A DNA stretch of 64,000 nucleotides from Hydra vulgaris (GCF_038396675.1 NC_088931.1:23877501-23941500), one strand, 5' to 3'. Shown: positions 1 to 11,308, counted from the first letter of the stretch. Program-made: numbers and translations. The notes: generated from the letters alone by a model not told the origin.

Positions 1-1
1 A

Positions 2-706
2 CTTTCTCATATTGGATGGTTGTTTAAGTTACCAAAAACAACAATATCAAGACAGATAATATCCTAGATTAATTATTTGTACTTAACACTTGGTAGGATA
101 CCTATTTGGCCTTTTAGAGAGAAAATTGATTTGACAATGCCTGAATGTTTTAAAAGATCTTACCCAAAAACAAGATGCATCGTTGATTGCACTGAGTTGT
201 TTTGTCAAATACCATCATTTTTAAATATTCAGAGTTCTATGTATTTAAGTTACAAAAGTCATGTTACTTACAAGGGGTTATTAGGAATATCTCATTCTAG
301 TGCTATAATATTTGTAAGTCAGTTGTATCCAGGATCAGTATCAGATAAGGAAATAGTCTGAAGAAGCAAAATTTTAAATAAAAATTTATGGGAAAAAGAT
401 GATTATGTAACTTCAGATAGAGGGTTTGCAATTGAAGAAGAATTATAAATTATAAATGTAAGTCTAAACATCCCTTCATCTTTAGAAGGTCGAAACCAAT
501 TTACATTAGCTGAGGTTAAAGAAAGCCAAACTATTGCATCTGTACCAATACATATAGAGCGTGCTATTCAAAGAATAAAGCGATATAAAATAATTCGTAA
601 TGAAATATCTTTATCCTTGCATGTTTCAGTAAATCAAATTCGGACTATTATTTGTCTCCTTGCAAACTTTCAATCACCATTAATAAAAGATACAGAAAAA
701 CCATAA
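2..706 (+). pseudogene. DDE transposase (DDE_Tnp_4 type, ISL2EU/PIF-Harbinger-like), cut by window edge
   Basis: One reading frame runs from the left edge to a TAA at 704-706, broken by TAG at 65-67, TGA at 359-361 and TAA at 446-448. The translation carries DDE_Tnp_4 landmarks: RCIVDCTE (first Asp, about 170-195), YKSHVTYKGLLGIS, PGSVSDKEIV (second Asp, just before the TGA), SDRGF, and a C-terminal PIHIERAIQRIKRYK (the usual RIHVER motif with P for R). No frameshift is needed, so decay is by point mutation only. Known family role: cut-and-paste transposase acting on its own element ends. It converges on the YqaJ nuclease at 790-3720, which fits ISL2EU elements that encode both proteins. The N-terminus lies outside the window. 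Confidence 0.8.
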
Positions 707-1179
707 AATTTTTTGAAACTAAAAGAATTTATTTTTTAATAATGTAATAAAAAAACTGCTTTCAAATAATATATTGTTTGTCATATAATTTATTGTTCAA
801 TTTCATTAGTCTCAAGTTCAAAAATAGCAGGTAAAAGATATTTGATATAAAATAAGTTTAGTTTATTTACAACATCTCAAAAGTACATTATATCAAAAAG
901 AATTCGAATAATAATGCATCCTTTGAATGCATAAACAATGAAATCACAAAGTGTTACTTGTGATATGTCTAGAGCCATTTATATTTGAGTGTAATATCCA
1001 TTTTCATGTTTTTTTCGCAAGACTGGTTTTTCATTTTTTATTTTCACATAAAAAGATTTGTCGAGTACTAATTCTTTGGGTGGATAGCTTCTCTTTGACC
1101 AAGGACATTTTATTTCTATTAATCCAAATTTATCATTCAACTCTCATTTAATTAACATATCATCAGGTGACGCTGCAAG

Positions 1180-2164
1180 CACTGCTTGATTCTAAGGGTT
1201 TTAGGTTGAATTTCAAAAGACATGAGGTTTTTCTTCAGATTCTATTAATATGTATATGAACGAGCGGAAATGTGTTAAAAATAAAATCGAAAGCGTTCCT
1301 TCTTTGTCCAAAATTGATATTTTTCAAAATCCAGAAAACAGTGCCAATAAAACAATATCATTTGTATTATTTTAGCTATCTCTCATTAAAAAAATCATAG
1401 AAACCCTCATGTCCATCCATTATCTTTGTCTTCAAAATGTGGTTAATTTAATATATAATAATACCTTTAATGATTTGATGTCTTTACAACTTACGTGCAA
1501 CTAGAGTTAGTATTTTTGAGTCCGTTATATACATTACAGGTTTCAAAGCAAAATAAAATTAAATCAAAAACTTTTTTTTAATTAAACAATAAGATCATAT
1601 ATATTATATAAATAAGTTAAAAAATTTGAATTTAATAAATTTAAATTCTCATTGAGCTGTTGGTGGAAGCAATTTTTTTAAGCTTCAATCCGTGGTTTTT
1701 GTTAGTCTCTGCGACAGCATAGCGCTTCAATGTTTTTGTTAAATTTTTATGTACAGTCTCAGATGATTGCTCTGAAAAAAGTCCAAGAGCTTTCTGACTC
1801 CTCTTGAGAAAATCTTCCAACCAAGTGACAATGTTTTGTCGAACACATCTTTACAATAGTATTCTAAATATTCAGCAGATTTAATAAACAGCTGAATATT
1901 TGAACAATATTAATTTTATTATTTAAGCTTAATTTTTCTAAAGATAACTTATCTTTAGAAAAATTAAGCTTAAATAATATAATTAATATTGTTTTTTAAA
2001 CGCTAATTTCTGGATTTCAGAAAATATCAATTTTGGGCTAAGTAGGAACGCTTTCGATTTTATTTTCAACACATTCCAGCTCGTACATATACATATTAAT
2101 AGAATCTGAAGAAAAACCTCATGTCTTTAGAAATTCAACCTAAAACCCCTAGAATCAAGCAGTG
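1180..2164. mobile_element. 985-bp non-autonomous DNA transposon with about 165-bp TIRs, starting CACTG
   Basis: The left arm (1180 to about 1345) is the near-perfect reverse complement of the right arm (about 1995-2164); both begin CACTGCTTGATTCTA. The insertion splits the YqaJ reading frame exactly between codons for W-L and A-A-S-P-D. CAAG (1176-1179) and TAAG (2165-2168) flank it, consistent with a 4-bp target duplication with one mismatch. CACTG ends with a 3-4 bp duplication point to the CMC (Chapaev/CACTA) group by inference. No transposase is present; the interior is AT-rich with a second palindrome. Confidence 0.8.
1903..1993. repeat. Long palindrome inside the 985-bp element
   Basis: Arms of 45 nt (1903-1947 and 1949-1993) are complementary with a single mismatch and a 1-nt centre. 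A smaller hairpin (AATATTCAGC...GCTGAATATT) lies just upstream at 1868-1902. Confidence 0.85.
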
Positions 2165-2922
2165 TAAGCCATGGTAATTTAGGTTGTATTACAATCCCTG
2201 TTTCTCTGCATTTTATAGAATGATTAAGTTTGTGTTTCATAATGTCTTTATAAATATCTTTAGCAATAGGTTCAAACTCTTTACCATGTTGTACAGCTTT
2301 TTCAAAAAGTTTAGAATCAGATAAATTATGTTTTTGTGTAAAGACAGGTATTAGACTGTCAAAGTTTTTGGCTTTAATATATACTTTATGAGCATTGCTA
2401 GAAGTAATTTTGTTTCTTCGTATTGCAAGCCATTTATCTGACAAATTTTGTAAAACTGTTTTTTTTGTCAATATCTTTTGCCTCTAAATATGTAACTTTT
2501 ATTTTTTCTAAATAGTTTTTCTTTTCAAAAGAAAATGTACAATTTGGAATGATGTCATTATTGTCATCATTTATTTCTTTTAAGGGGAAATACTCAAATT
2601 CAATTTCTGGTTCTTGAATAGCAGATTTATCTTTAGCTAATTTTCGTATATTTGATATTATTTCAAAATGTGGTTTCACAACTTGCAAATGCATACTAAG
2701 AGGTGAGCCTGTTGGAAATTGACCAAACCTTGTATTTACGTATTGGTAAGTGTGAATGGATGGCACGGCATGGGCAAACCCAATTTTGCAGTCAGTATCA
2801 ATAAGTTTTTTTTGCAACTGTAACACTTTTAAGTTCATGTGATGTTTATTAAAAAAAAATCTAGGGTCATACAATGTAGAGTATAAACCACGCTTGTTAT
2901 TTTCTCTCTTAATAGTTCAACT

Positions 2923-3070
2923 TGTTTCTCCGCGCAGCGGCCTTGTTCGTCAAGGTTCGTGTTTCGGAGTTATAGAGTTGAGAGAGGGTTATAACCACTA
3001 TTAAGTAGCCTCCTCATCTGTAGTGGCCTTCTAGGCCTCGAGGAGGTGAATAACAAAAAAAAAAAAAAAC
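2923..3070 (+). mobile_element. SINE with poly(A) tail inserted in the YqaJ gene
   Basis: A roughly 130-bp GC-rich body in AT-rich DNA ends in a run of about 16 A. It contains a B-box-like GGTTCGTGTTTCG near 2960. Similar short flanks (CTTAATAG before, CTTATTATAG after) look like a decayed target duplication. It interrupts the minus-strand SWIM-YqaJ frame. Confidence 0.6.
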
Positions 3071-3990
3071 TTATTATAGGAGCTTTACTTATATTTTTTC
3101 ACCAGGTATGCCCCATTATCGTTGTTTACTTGTACAAGAAATTTCAGTTGAGACTTTTTTAAGAAATTTCATAGAGTAATCAGCTAATTCTAACAACAAA
3201 GCCATTACATGGTTACAATATCCACTCAATCCTGCTGGACAAGAACAGTAAGCATACATAACATGGGGCGCAATTTTTGATAGGTGTGCAATAACTTCTC
3301 CTTTTTCCTTTTTCATACTTGCTTTACACAATTCTTTAGCTTGAATTACATTTTTTTCAGAATATGTTAATATTGTGTCTGATGAAACATAACGCTCCTC
3401 TTGGAATTTTCTTCATCTCAAAAGTGTTTTTTTAATTGATAGTCCTTTTGATTTACCACTTAAATTACGATAATTTTGAATTTCCTCTATGGTAAATAAG
3501 GGCATTTCTTTCAAGCTTTTACCCCATTTTCTATGTAACAGATACTTTTGATTTATCTTTGTAACTTTAAAACATATTTACATACTTTAAAACAAACTAT
3601 AAAAAATTTATTTTCTTCTAAACAATCACTTTCAGATAAGTCTTCTGATAAAACAAGAGGAATAGCTTCAGTATTTGCTTCATCAGTATTTAAAATATCA
3701 ATTAAAGTAACAGTTGACATCTTTTTTTAAATTTTGATTATTTAACATCTAAAATTTTCGTCATGGTTCGCCTCGATTTCAGGTGGCCGTATCATTACAT
3801 CATTGGAATTCGAGATCTGTCTATTATCTCAGAAATACTTGAGTTTTGACACAAATGTCGTTAACATTTAGGAATGACAAATAATTTTTCATTGTTTCAA
3901 GAGTTATAAGTCTTAGAATTTGAGATCGCACTTTTTACTCTCAGCGCTCTTAGCAACGTCAATAGCATAACTAAAATGTTGAAGTGCACA

Positions 3991-4150
3991 CACTCTAAAA
4001 AAAAATCCGTTAAAATATCAACGGAGTAACTCCGTTGACAGTTAAACTCCGTAAAGTTTACGGATTAAATTGTTACAAAATAAGGGAATAAAACAACGGA
4101 TTACTCCGTTAGCTATAATATAACAGAATAACTTTGTTAAGTTAACTGAG
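3991..4150 (+). repeat. Candidate EnSpm/CACTA-type terminus with subterminal repeats
   Basis: CACTCTAAAAAAAAATCCG at 3991 resembles animal EnSpm ends (CACTRTAAAA). It is followed by a cluster of AACGGAGT/ACTCCGTT motifs in both orientations up to about 4115, the typical layout of subterminal transposase-binding repeats. The matching right end is uncertain: 10510-10697 is similar in form but carries a different repeat. Confidence 0.5.
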
Positions 4151-4373
4151 TTCAGGCGTGTAAAAGAGTTCAAAATGTAAATTTCTTTGAACACTTAACA
4201 TTTGTTTGAAGCTTAAAACTTATTTAAAAAGTGTATTGAATTTTAATAAGTGAATATTATCATGTGTGTTTAAGGTTAGTTATTTTCATTATTACTGTCA
4301 TTTCTTCATTAAGTTAAAATTTAAGCTACATTAATTAATTAATTGTATAATTTAACGTTTTATACATTTACAG

Positions 4374-4488
4374 AATGTCAGTGTATAATCAAAGTATGGT
4401 CTTCTGATCGAATTATTAAGAAGTTAGTTGCCATCAACAGTAGTGAAGATTTTGCTGCTAAAGGTGACAATACTATAAAAGCATCTTA
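4374..4488 (+). other. Possible upstream exon of the zinc-finger gene
   Basis: After a TTTACAG acceptor-like site an open stretch reads YNQ... or, in another frame, VWSSDRIIKKLVAINSSEDF, ending with a TAA near 4490, just before the zinc-finger ORF. I cannot assign a domain. It could be a 5' exon of the downstream gene or chance. Confidence 0.3.
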
Positions 4489-4496
4489 AAACAAAT

Positions 4497-5126
4497 ATGC
4501 AATGTTTTAAATGCTTAAATTATTTTGCAGATTTATTAAATCTTTTTTACCATTTTCGAAATTTTCATGGCTTAGCCACAAGAGGATCTGAATTACACTG
4601 TATGTTTAATAACTGTCCAAGAGTATTCCTTAGCTTTAGTAAGTTAAAAAAGCATTTTGAGCAACATTTTGTTGTGCCAGATCAAACTTTAGGCTTCAAT
4701 AATGGAAGCTGCAGTAACAACTCACGAAGTGAGTCACAAGAAGATGTATTTGACACACATTTTCCAAGTGACCCACACGAAGATTGTAATAATGCCACAA
4801 TTGTTAACTCTAGTTTTATAACAAGAGACAGTATTGAAGTATCTGTTATGAAGTTTGTATCAGAAATAACTTCAAAACCAAACATCACTTTAGCTAATTC
4901 GCAGCTTATTATGGAAAATATGTCTGGTCTACTAAATGATGTTGCTGTTTATGCTTCAAAGATAGTAGAAACTTTAGCAATTAAGTTGAAAGTAGCTCCA
5001 ACTAATGAATTTGTTTTTGATGCGATAAATGATGTCAATAGGATGTTTAGTATTTTCAAAAAAGACTTATCAGAAATGCTCTCATCAATAAAAAAACTCA
5101 GTATTTCTGATGAGTCTTTTTATTAA
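4497..5126 (+). CDS. C2H2 zinc-finger protein, transposon-associated (209 aa)
   Basis: The N-terminus has two C2H2-like fingers: CFKCLNYFADLLNLFYHFRNFH (residues about 3-24) and CMFNNCPRVFLSFSKLKKHFEQH (about 35-57). A Ser/Asn-rich linker follows, and then a helical segment from about residue 100 (SVMKFVSEI, ANSQLIMENM, NDVNRMFSIFKKDL). The frame is open and free of stops, unlike its neighbours. It starts 500 bp inside a CACTA-like end (3991), so it may be an accessory protein of an EnSpm element; that is inference. The last eight or so codons lie in a Penelope/hammerhead-like sequence (5106-5185), so the natural C-terminus was probably replaced. Function unknown beyond likely DNA binding. 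Confidence 0.5.
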   Translation: MQCFKCLNYFADLLNLFYHFRNFHGLATRGSELHCMFNNCPRVFLSFSKLKKHFEQHFVVPDQTLGFNNGSCSNNSRSESQEDVFDTHFPSDPHEDCNNATIVNSSFITRDSIEVSVMKFVSEITSKPNITLANSQLIMENMSGLLNDVAVYASKIVETLAIKLKVAPTNEFVFDAINDVNRMFSIFKKDLSEMLSSIKKLSISDESFY

Positions 5127-5183
5127 TGAAACACAGTGTTAAATGAAAAAAAACTTTGTTAAGTGATTTTCTACTGATTTATA

Positions 5184-5185
<2 letters not shown>
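5106..5185 (+). ncRNA. Penelope-type pLTR remnant with degenerate hammerhead ribozyme
   Basis: CTGATGA, GAAA and CACAGTGTT occur in the order and spacing of the hammerhead at 59960-60009. The sequence then matches that pLTR through GTGATTTTCTACT into a (TA)n tract. Stem I can form (ATTT/AAAT); stem II is mismatched, so it is probably inactive. It supplies the stop codon of the zinc-finger ORF. Confidence 0.6.
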
Positions 5186-5281
<96 letters not shown>

Positions 5282-5310
5282 TATGTATGTATATATGTAT
5301 ATATATAAAA
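5186..5310. repeat. (TA)n microsatellite
   Basis: Pure TA to about 5280, then degenerate ATGTATATA. Confidence 0.98.
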
Positions 5311-7340
5311 TATTTGTATATAAAATTTATACATATTGCTCAAACCTTTATTTGTTTTGTAAAAAACAGGCTGTAAATAAAGGATTTAGCAAATAATTTA
5401 TTGATAGAGCAATTCAAAGTTAACTCAAAAGAATAATGAAAGAAAGTAGGCACTGCATTAAGTAAGAAAGTTTTTTATTGAATTTAACACAAAATTTACA
5501 TTTTCAAACAATTTATTTAGCGTTTGCAGCATTGTTCATTTTCAAAACTTTTTGATTGAGTCGTGTTCCTGATTGCCTTTAAAATTTCGAAATGCCTGAA
5601 TAACATTCGCAAATTTTTGCATCATGATGCTGTCGTGTAATCGCATCTATATCAAAAATTCAAATCAAATTTGAAAAAAATTAAACTGCAGAAATTATAG
5701 CAAATAGTTATATAAATGACTGACTAGGATAAACAAAATATATTTCCTGTGAAATAAAAAATCTAAAAAAATACATAAAACCATTCTTACCCACTATCAT
5801 ATGATACAGGGTGTATGTTTTAAAATTTATCTTCAATGAACCACCCGAGACATTAAAACAGGCCCCAGCGTCCTTGCTAATCAACGACTTTCCAAAAGCA
5901 AAAGCCGATTTATATTACCTCCACAACGACTAAGAGAACTCATCTATTATTAAAAAAATAAAAATTACTTAAGGGTCAGAATACATATTATGTTCATTCT
6001 ATATGAATGAAATTATCTTAATCATTACATGGATTTTTAAATTTGACTCTTGAATCAATTTTCTCTTTTATCTATTTTTGCCATCCAACTCAACACAAAT
6101 CTTTTTTGAAAATCTTTAAAAAAAAAAGTAGTAAAATAAACAATATTATTATTATGTAAAATATTTTGTAAAAAATTAACCATGAAAAATTACCTAAATG
6201 GAAAAAATAAATAAAACTTTTATTTAATTTACCCTGGCAAGACAAATGTCTTTCTTTGCTATCCTCTTTATCCAAAACACAATTTTTAGAGCCATTTTCC
6301 TAGTGTATGTATAATTTATCTATACCTAGGTATAGATAAATTTTACATACAAAAATTAAATAAAATTTTTAAACATTATATAGTGATTTTTATTTAAACT
6401 TGTCAACAAACATATATTTATAAAATATTTGTCAACAAAATTATATTCTACAACATATAGTTCTGATTTCTAATAGTTTTTTTACTGCACATGCACACAG
6501 ATTTTAATTAGAACAAAAGCAACATTAGGACTTTTTTTTACCAATATATTTGAAGACAACATCATTTTCCCTTGAGATAGATTAGTTTCTTTCGAGAAGT
6601 CATTGTTATTTTCAGCAACTGAAAAGCTTGCTATTTCACTGTGTAAATGGGGAGTTGATATTGATTTAAAAACATCTATAATTCAGTAAAAAAATAATCA
6701 TTTTATTTTTAACAAACCATTATTTTACTTTTACAAAAATAGTTAACCTGCTATATTTGGAATCACGTTAGATGTTCTTTAGCTATTTGAACTATCAAAT
6801 AGTATCTTCCGTATAGTTCTTCATCACCAACCAAATTCAATAATATCTTCATCACTTTCACAAAATGTCATTGCTGTCTTTCTCCTTTAATATAAACTTT
6901 ACTTTATAAACAAAAAAAGTGCATGATTTGTATAATTCTTTATTGGAAAATTTTTTATTTGTTAAAAACTAATTTTAGTAAAATTTACTTTTGCTTTGTC
7001 CTTTTTTTCTCTTCGGTGTCAGTTTCAATATTTGAAGTATCTGCTGCTTTCTCTAAGTGTGACTGAGCTTTTTCATAAACACAAATCTATGTACGTAAAA
7101 TCATTTATCAATATCTAATGAAGATGTAATTGAAATGTTTGCGGCAAAAGCAGGCCCTATGAGAATGGAGTGCAATTGGTGCACCGCATAAAAATTAATG
7201 AATTTTAATGAAAAACCCATGAAAATTAATGAATTTTTTAGTTTTTAAAAAACACTAAAAGTTTAAAAAAAAACTAAAAACACTAATAAAAAAACTTTTT
7301 TTAATCGTTGGAAATCTTCTTTAAACATTCTAAAGACATT
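5311..7340 (-). other. AT-rich interval with coding-like traces of an unassigned transposon gene
   Basis: No intact gene. On the minus strand a stretch at about 5800-5920 reads AFAFGKSLISKDAGACFN and onward without stops, and about 5520-5650 reads a short basic tail. Both may be exons of a decayed second protein of the surrounding EnSpm-type DNA. A 48-bp imperfect palindrome centred on CCTAGG lies at 6304-6351. No domain recognised. Confidence 0.3.
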
Positions 7341-7346
7341 CAGAAC

Positions 7347-7650
7347 TTAATTTAAACAAATGCCCGTTGGAATATTGGATTTAAAATAAGTGATATTAAA
7401 TGAGAGAATAGTCATATTGTAAAGGGGGCCTAAAATAAATTTGCACCAGCACATGTTTATCCTCTCCAGTGCCCTGGTCAAAACATACAGTTCAATATCT
7501 AATTCAATTACTTTACATTTTTTTATAGTAATATGCAAACCTGTAGTGTATAAAATCCTAGCAGGGTATATCTTCCAATCAGAGGTTGATGCCTGCAAGG
7601 TTGTGACAGCTTTACAAATCGCAGCGGAACTTTTAAATGGCAGCTAGAAG
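7347..7650 (-). pseudogene. Unassigned coding-like fragment
   Basis: The minus-strand frame from about 7650 to 7347 is open for about 83 codons and reads TLQASTSDWKIYPARILYTT and CKFILGPLYNMTILSFNI. Composition and length suggest an exon of a transposon protein, possibly of the Tnp2 element transcribed in the same direction upstream (8120-10025). I do not recognise the domain. Confidence 0.3.
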
Positions 7651-8119
7651 CATTTCCCATCATTTTTCATCCAACTTTTAGCAATCACTTCCACTTCTTT
7701 AATTTTTCCATTTAAAATTCAACAATGGCAAAGGAAATTTCAATATTCTGGTGCAATTTAATTCTAAACAATCTTATATAAGTTACAAAATAAAATTAAA
7801 AATACATTAGAGATTAAAAACAATGAACTTTGTAAAACGCTTTTTAGATTTATTAATGTAAAACACCAGTGTAAATGTTTTTTTATTTCTATAAACATAC
7901 CAGGTATTTGTTTCACACAAAAAATTTATAAATTAAAATGCATTAAACTCACTTTAAATTTGTTCAATGAACTACATATTTGACAAATTTACAACAAATT
8001 TTACAAAATGACACATGCACAGACATTCTTTAAAAATTGATGGTCTGCAAGTATAATCAAAGTTTGTGTTTTTAATTCAAGAAATCAGTGATCATAAGCA
8101 ATATCACAATGTCTAAGCA

Positions 8120-10025
8120 GAAAAAAAGCATAACCACCTTTTTAAACAGGTATCATCAAGCCTTTCTTCAAAAGTTCTTTTTTTTTCAGAAAAATTGTTT
8201 TTAGGTTGGCTAATGAATTTACATAACAAACGTCTGAATAAGATGTTTCAAAACAATCAGGAAAAAACTTTTGAACTGAATGAGGATTTAGAGCCTTGCA
8301 TTTTACAAGATCTACCAAAACCTCTTCTACTAAAATAAACCCTTTGTCTTGAATAAAATAAACTCTGTCTCATAGATTTGATGTGATCTTTTTATTTACC
8401 ACTTGGGCAGAAATTTCTTTACCATTCCTTTCTCTAAGAAAAATATCCAACTTTTTTCTCTCATCTAATTGATTCACTATTTGGGCAACAGTCTGATGTG
8501 ATTTTCGCACCATTTTTATAATTCAACCCAAAAAGTTTTCAAAAGGAAAAGCTGATAGATGATCAAGACTCTCCCCAAAGTTAACACAATCATCAGCTAA
8601 ATGAATCATGCTATGAACATTGTATGTTACCAAGATCTCCCCATACGAAATTTGTACTTCTCTGACAAACCATATAAGCAGCTGTTTAGCAAATGCCACT
8701 AACAATTCATTTTTGGTTATTTTATTAGAAAGCAGTATGTGCATAGCAATTGAAAAAGAAATAAATAAGTCATGGTTTTATTTATTTTTCTTTTTTAAAA
8801 CAACAGGTCCAGCATAAAGCAGAATAATCCACTTCTCAAGTTCATTTAAAGAGCGTGGTCTACGTTAAAAATTGGATGGTGTATAACTTCGTAAATTTAT
8901 GAGTTCATTTGAAATACTGTCTTTAACAGATTGACTTATTCTAATACATCGGGGACCTTTACACCAGTTTATTAGAAGTTTTTTAACTACTCCAAGACAT
9001 ATAAGGCGCATATAGTCTAATGGGAATCCAGTTACCATTGGGAAATTTAACTGAACAAGTGGAGAAAGACTCTCAAGTTGGTGACTTTCTTTATAAAAAT
9101 TATTTTTAAAAGCCATGTCAGTACAAAGTAAAGTAGTCGTTTCCAATAATCTTACGCCATGTTATTGTGTGCCAACTGCCATACATTTTTCACAGCTATG
9201 ATAGCCACTATGCCCTATAATGCATTTAACAAATGCTCTTGCAGGCGCATCACAAACAAAAACTTTAATAGTCACCAGCAACTGTTTATACCCATTAGTT
9301 TGCAATTTTTTCATTTCAAGAATAAAATCTTCAAAGTACTCATCCAAATTGTTTGGTTTTCCCTGACCATGCCAAATTGCAACAGCATAGGATCCTTTTC
9401 TGTTAATTGTAACTAGTATAGGCCAAATGGAAGTCTTTTTACTATTGTACATAGGTGCACCATCAATACTTACAATTAGATCAAGCTTTTCCTTATTTCC
9501 AACTGTTGATATGTAATAATCAATTGCACTTTTAACTCCAAGATATATATAATCGCCTCCACTGACATATAAAACATTAACTTTTTGAAGAGATTTTTGT
9601 AATGTCTGCCAGCATTTTGGTATAGATGGAGTAAATTTATTTAAGTGAAATAAAAGTGCATTTAAAGCATCATCTCTTATACAGTATTTTAATGACCACT
9701 CATATAAAAAATCTTTTGTTCGAGTTAAAGTATCAATACTACTGTATAAACTATTTTTAAATGCAATGTCGTCAACATCACAATAATTAGATTCAACTTT
9801 ACTTAAACAAAATTTATTTTCTGGCGAAGTGATTGAAAACATCAATATATCACTGTGCACATCTTCAGAAACTTCAAAAATCTTTTGAACGTCTAAATCT
9901 AGATGAACGCAATTCCCTCTACCAACAATGTTGCACTCTTCAAGAAGATTTTTTATTCTTTTTTCAGTATTTCGTTTTTCTTTCATAAATTCTCTCATAT
10001 ATAGGCTTCTGTCATATTTAGGCAT
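8120..10025 (-). pseudogene. Tnp2-type (EnSpm/CACTA) transposase
   Basis: One frame from ATG 10023-10025 to about 8120. It shows LDLIVSIDGAPMYNSKKTSIWP (first catalytic Asp region), IWHGQGKPNN, FVCDAPARAFVKCIIGHSGYHSCEKC (second Asp plus a Cys pair), then FPLDYMRLICLGVVKKLL and YNVHSMIHLADD. In-frame stops fall at 9162-9164, 8865-8867, about 8783, 8523-8525 and further on; no frameshift is needed in the core. The order SIDGAP, CDAPAR, C-x2-C, LDYMHL-like is that of Pfam Transposase family tnp2. Upstream on the same strand is a candidate element end (10510-10697). Decayed by point mutation, so inactive. Confidence 0.8.
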
Positions 10026-10509
10026 TATTATCTTTATTTTATTACATCACAAAAGAAAAAAAAATAAAGGCATTATTATTCTTGTACAGAAAAAATCAAT
10101 TTAAATTGCATTTTGTACTATATGATTTAAGTTTACAGTCAGAATTTATCAGGCAAATACTTGCAGCCATTAATAATTTGCTATGATAATAGTAATGTTA
10201 TTATAATAAGTATTAAAAGCCAAATTGCTGCCAAGTTGTGACTTTTTCATGTTAAATTGTTAAAATATTTATATTAAGATGTTCTATTATCCTCAAATAG
10301 TTAAAGAACTACCCTAATTTTATTAGGATAATCTTTATTCAAGAACTGAAAAATTAATTACTTAATAAAATATATGTTTTTCAATAAAGTTTGTATTCAT
10401 TTCATACCGTAATACAATTAAAATTTGAACAAACGTTTTATAACCACCAAAAATAACAAAAAAATCCCAGCAGAAAATGCTCAGCAAATTACTGTTAGTA
10501 AGCGGCTCA
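10026..10509. other. AT-rich, no gene seen
   Basis: Presumed 5' untranslated part of the Tnp2 element; no ORF, RNA or clear repeat seen. Confidence 0.4.
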
Positions 10510-10697
10510 ATAAATTTGTTTTTTGTCAACAGTAAATTAACGAACGCTCAGTGTTTGCAAATAAACGTTGATTTGCTGTTGATAACATTGCTGTTGCTAC
10601 AACATCCATTTATGGTTGATCGCCGTTGATTGCTAATGTCAACGCAAAATCAACGTTGATCAACATCAAATCAACGCTTCATTTTTTATAGGGTATA
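10510..10697 (-). repeat. Candidate EnSpm terminus with ATCAACG/CGTTGAT subterminal repeats
   Basis: At least six copies of CGTTGAT or its complement cluster here. The outer edge on the minus strand reads CCCTATAAAAAATGAAGCG, close to animal CACTATAAAA ends with C for A at position 2. It lies 5' of the Tnp2 transposase. The repeat differs from the AACGGAGT set at 3991, so the two ends may belong to different elements. Confidence 0.55.
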
Positions 10698-10698
10698 C

Positions 10699-10701
<3 letters not shown>

Positions 10702-10745
<44 letters not shown>
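10702..10745. repeat. (TA)n microsatellite
   Basis: About 20 TA units directly outside the candidate EnSpm end. Confidence 0.95.
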
Positions 10746-10751
<6 letters not shown>

Positions 10752-11308
10752 CTGCAAACACCTTTTGAAATATTTTTTGAATATTTTTTTATTATAAGGG
10801 GCTCCGTTACCTCTTTATAAAAAAAAGAAAAGAGTACAAATTCAAGTTTAGGGCTGATTCCAATACATAGGCCTGTACCAATCGGCATCTGCCAAAAGTA
10901 GGCATCCATGCACCCTTAATATATCTATAATAATCAATATATTTCTAAAACAGTTGGGGGTTACATTTTGAAGTTGTTTACAAATAGTCATATTACTAAT
11001 ATTAGGCAAACACCTAATAAAAATGATAAAAGTAATAATAGTTATAATAATAAAAATAACATTTACAAAATAAAACATTAAAATCACAACGTAAAAACAC
11101 AGAAAAACTAATTATAATCGTGATAGCAATAATAGTAATAAAAACAATAATGACAAAAATAATAATAAGTTACATGTTTTTATAAACACAAATATATTTA
11201 CAATGTTAGACAGTTACAAACAGCTAAAAAAACGTAACAACTAACAATGACATTAAACAATCATTTAAATAGAAAACAAGAAAATATTAAAATTAAAAAT
11301 AATAATTC
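10746..11308. other. AT-rich, no gene seen
   Basis: Low-complexity AAT/TAAT-rich sequence. Overlapping short ORFs have no recognisable content. Confidence 0.6.

Larger units (their letters stand above)
790..3720 (-). pseudogene. SWIM zinc finger plus YqaJ-like exonuclease (second gene of an ISL2EU-like element)
   Basis: Read on the minus strand. An acidic N-terminal ORF starts at ATG 3718-3720 and is frameshifted near 3553. Next comes a WGKSLKEMPLFTIEEI segment, then a SWIM zinc finger (CSCPAGLSGYCNHV, about 3220-3265) ending in CTSKQR. The YqaJ domain follows (W-x3-RRNKITSSNAHKV, ETGIVIQPKLPW). After a 985-bp insertion it resumes at 1179 with ASPDDM, LIEIKCP (the D...E-x-K nuclease core), YYTQI and CDFIVYAF, ending at TAA 790-792. 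Breaks: a SINE at 2923-3070, a frameshift near 2460, the insertion at 1180-2164, and several in-frame stops. YqaJ proteins are lambda-type 5'-3' exonucleases; SWIM fingers bind DNA or protein. The pairing with the convergent DDE gene is the main support for ISL2EU. Confidence 0.8.

Noticed and set aside
951..1151. 66-codon plus-strand ORF
   Set aside because: Antisense to the YqaJ nuclease (EIKCP region is on the minus strand).
9159..9416. Plus-strand ORF over the Tnp2 gene
   Set aside because: Antisense shadow of a clearly recognisable transposase.
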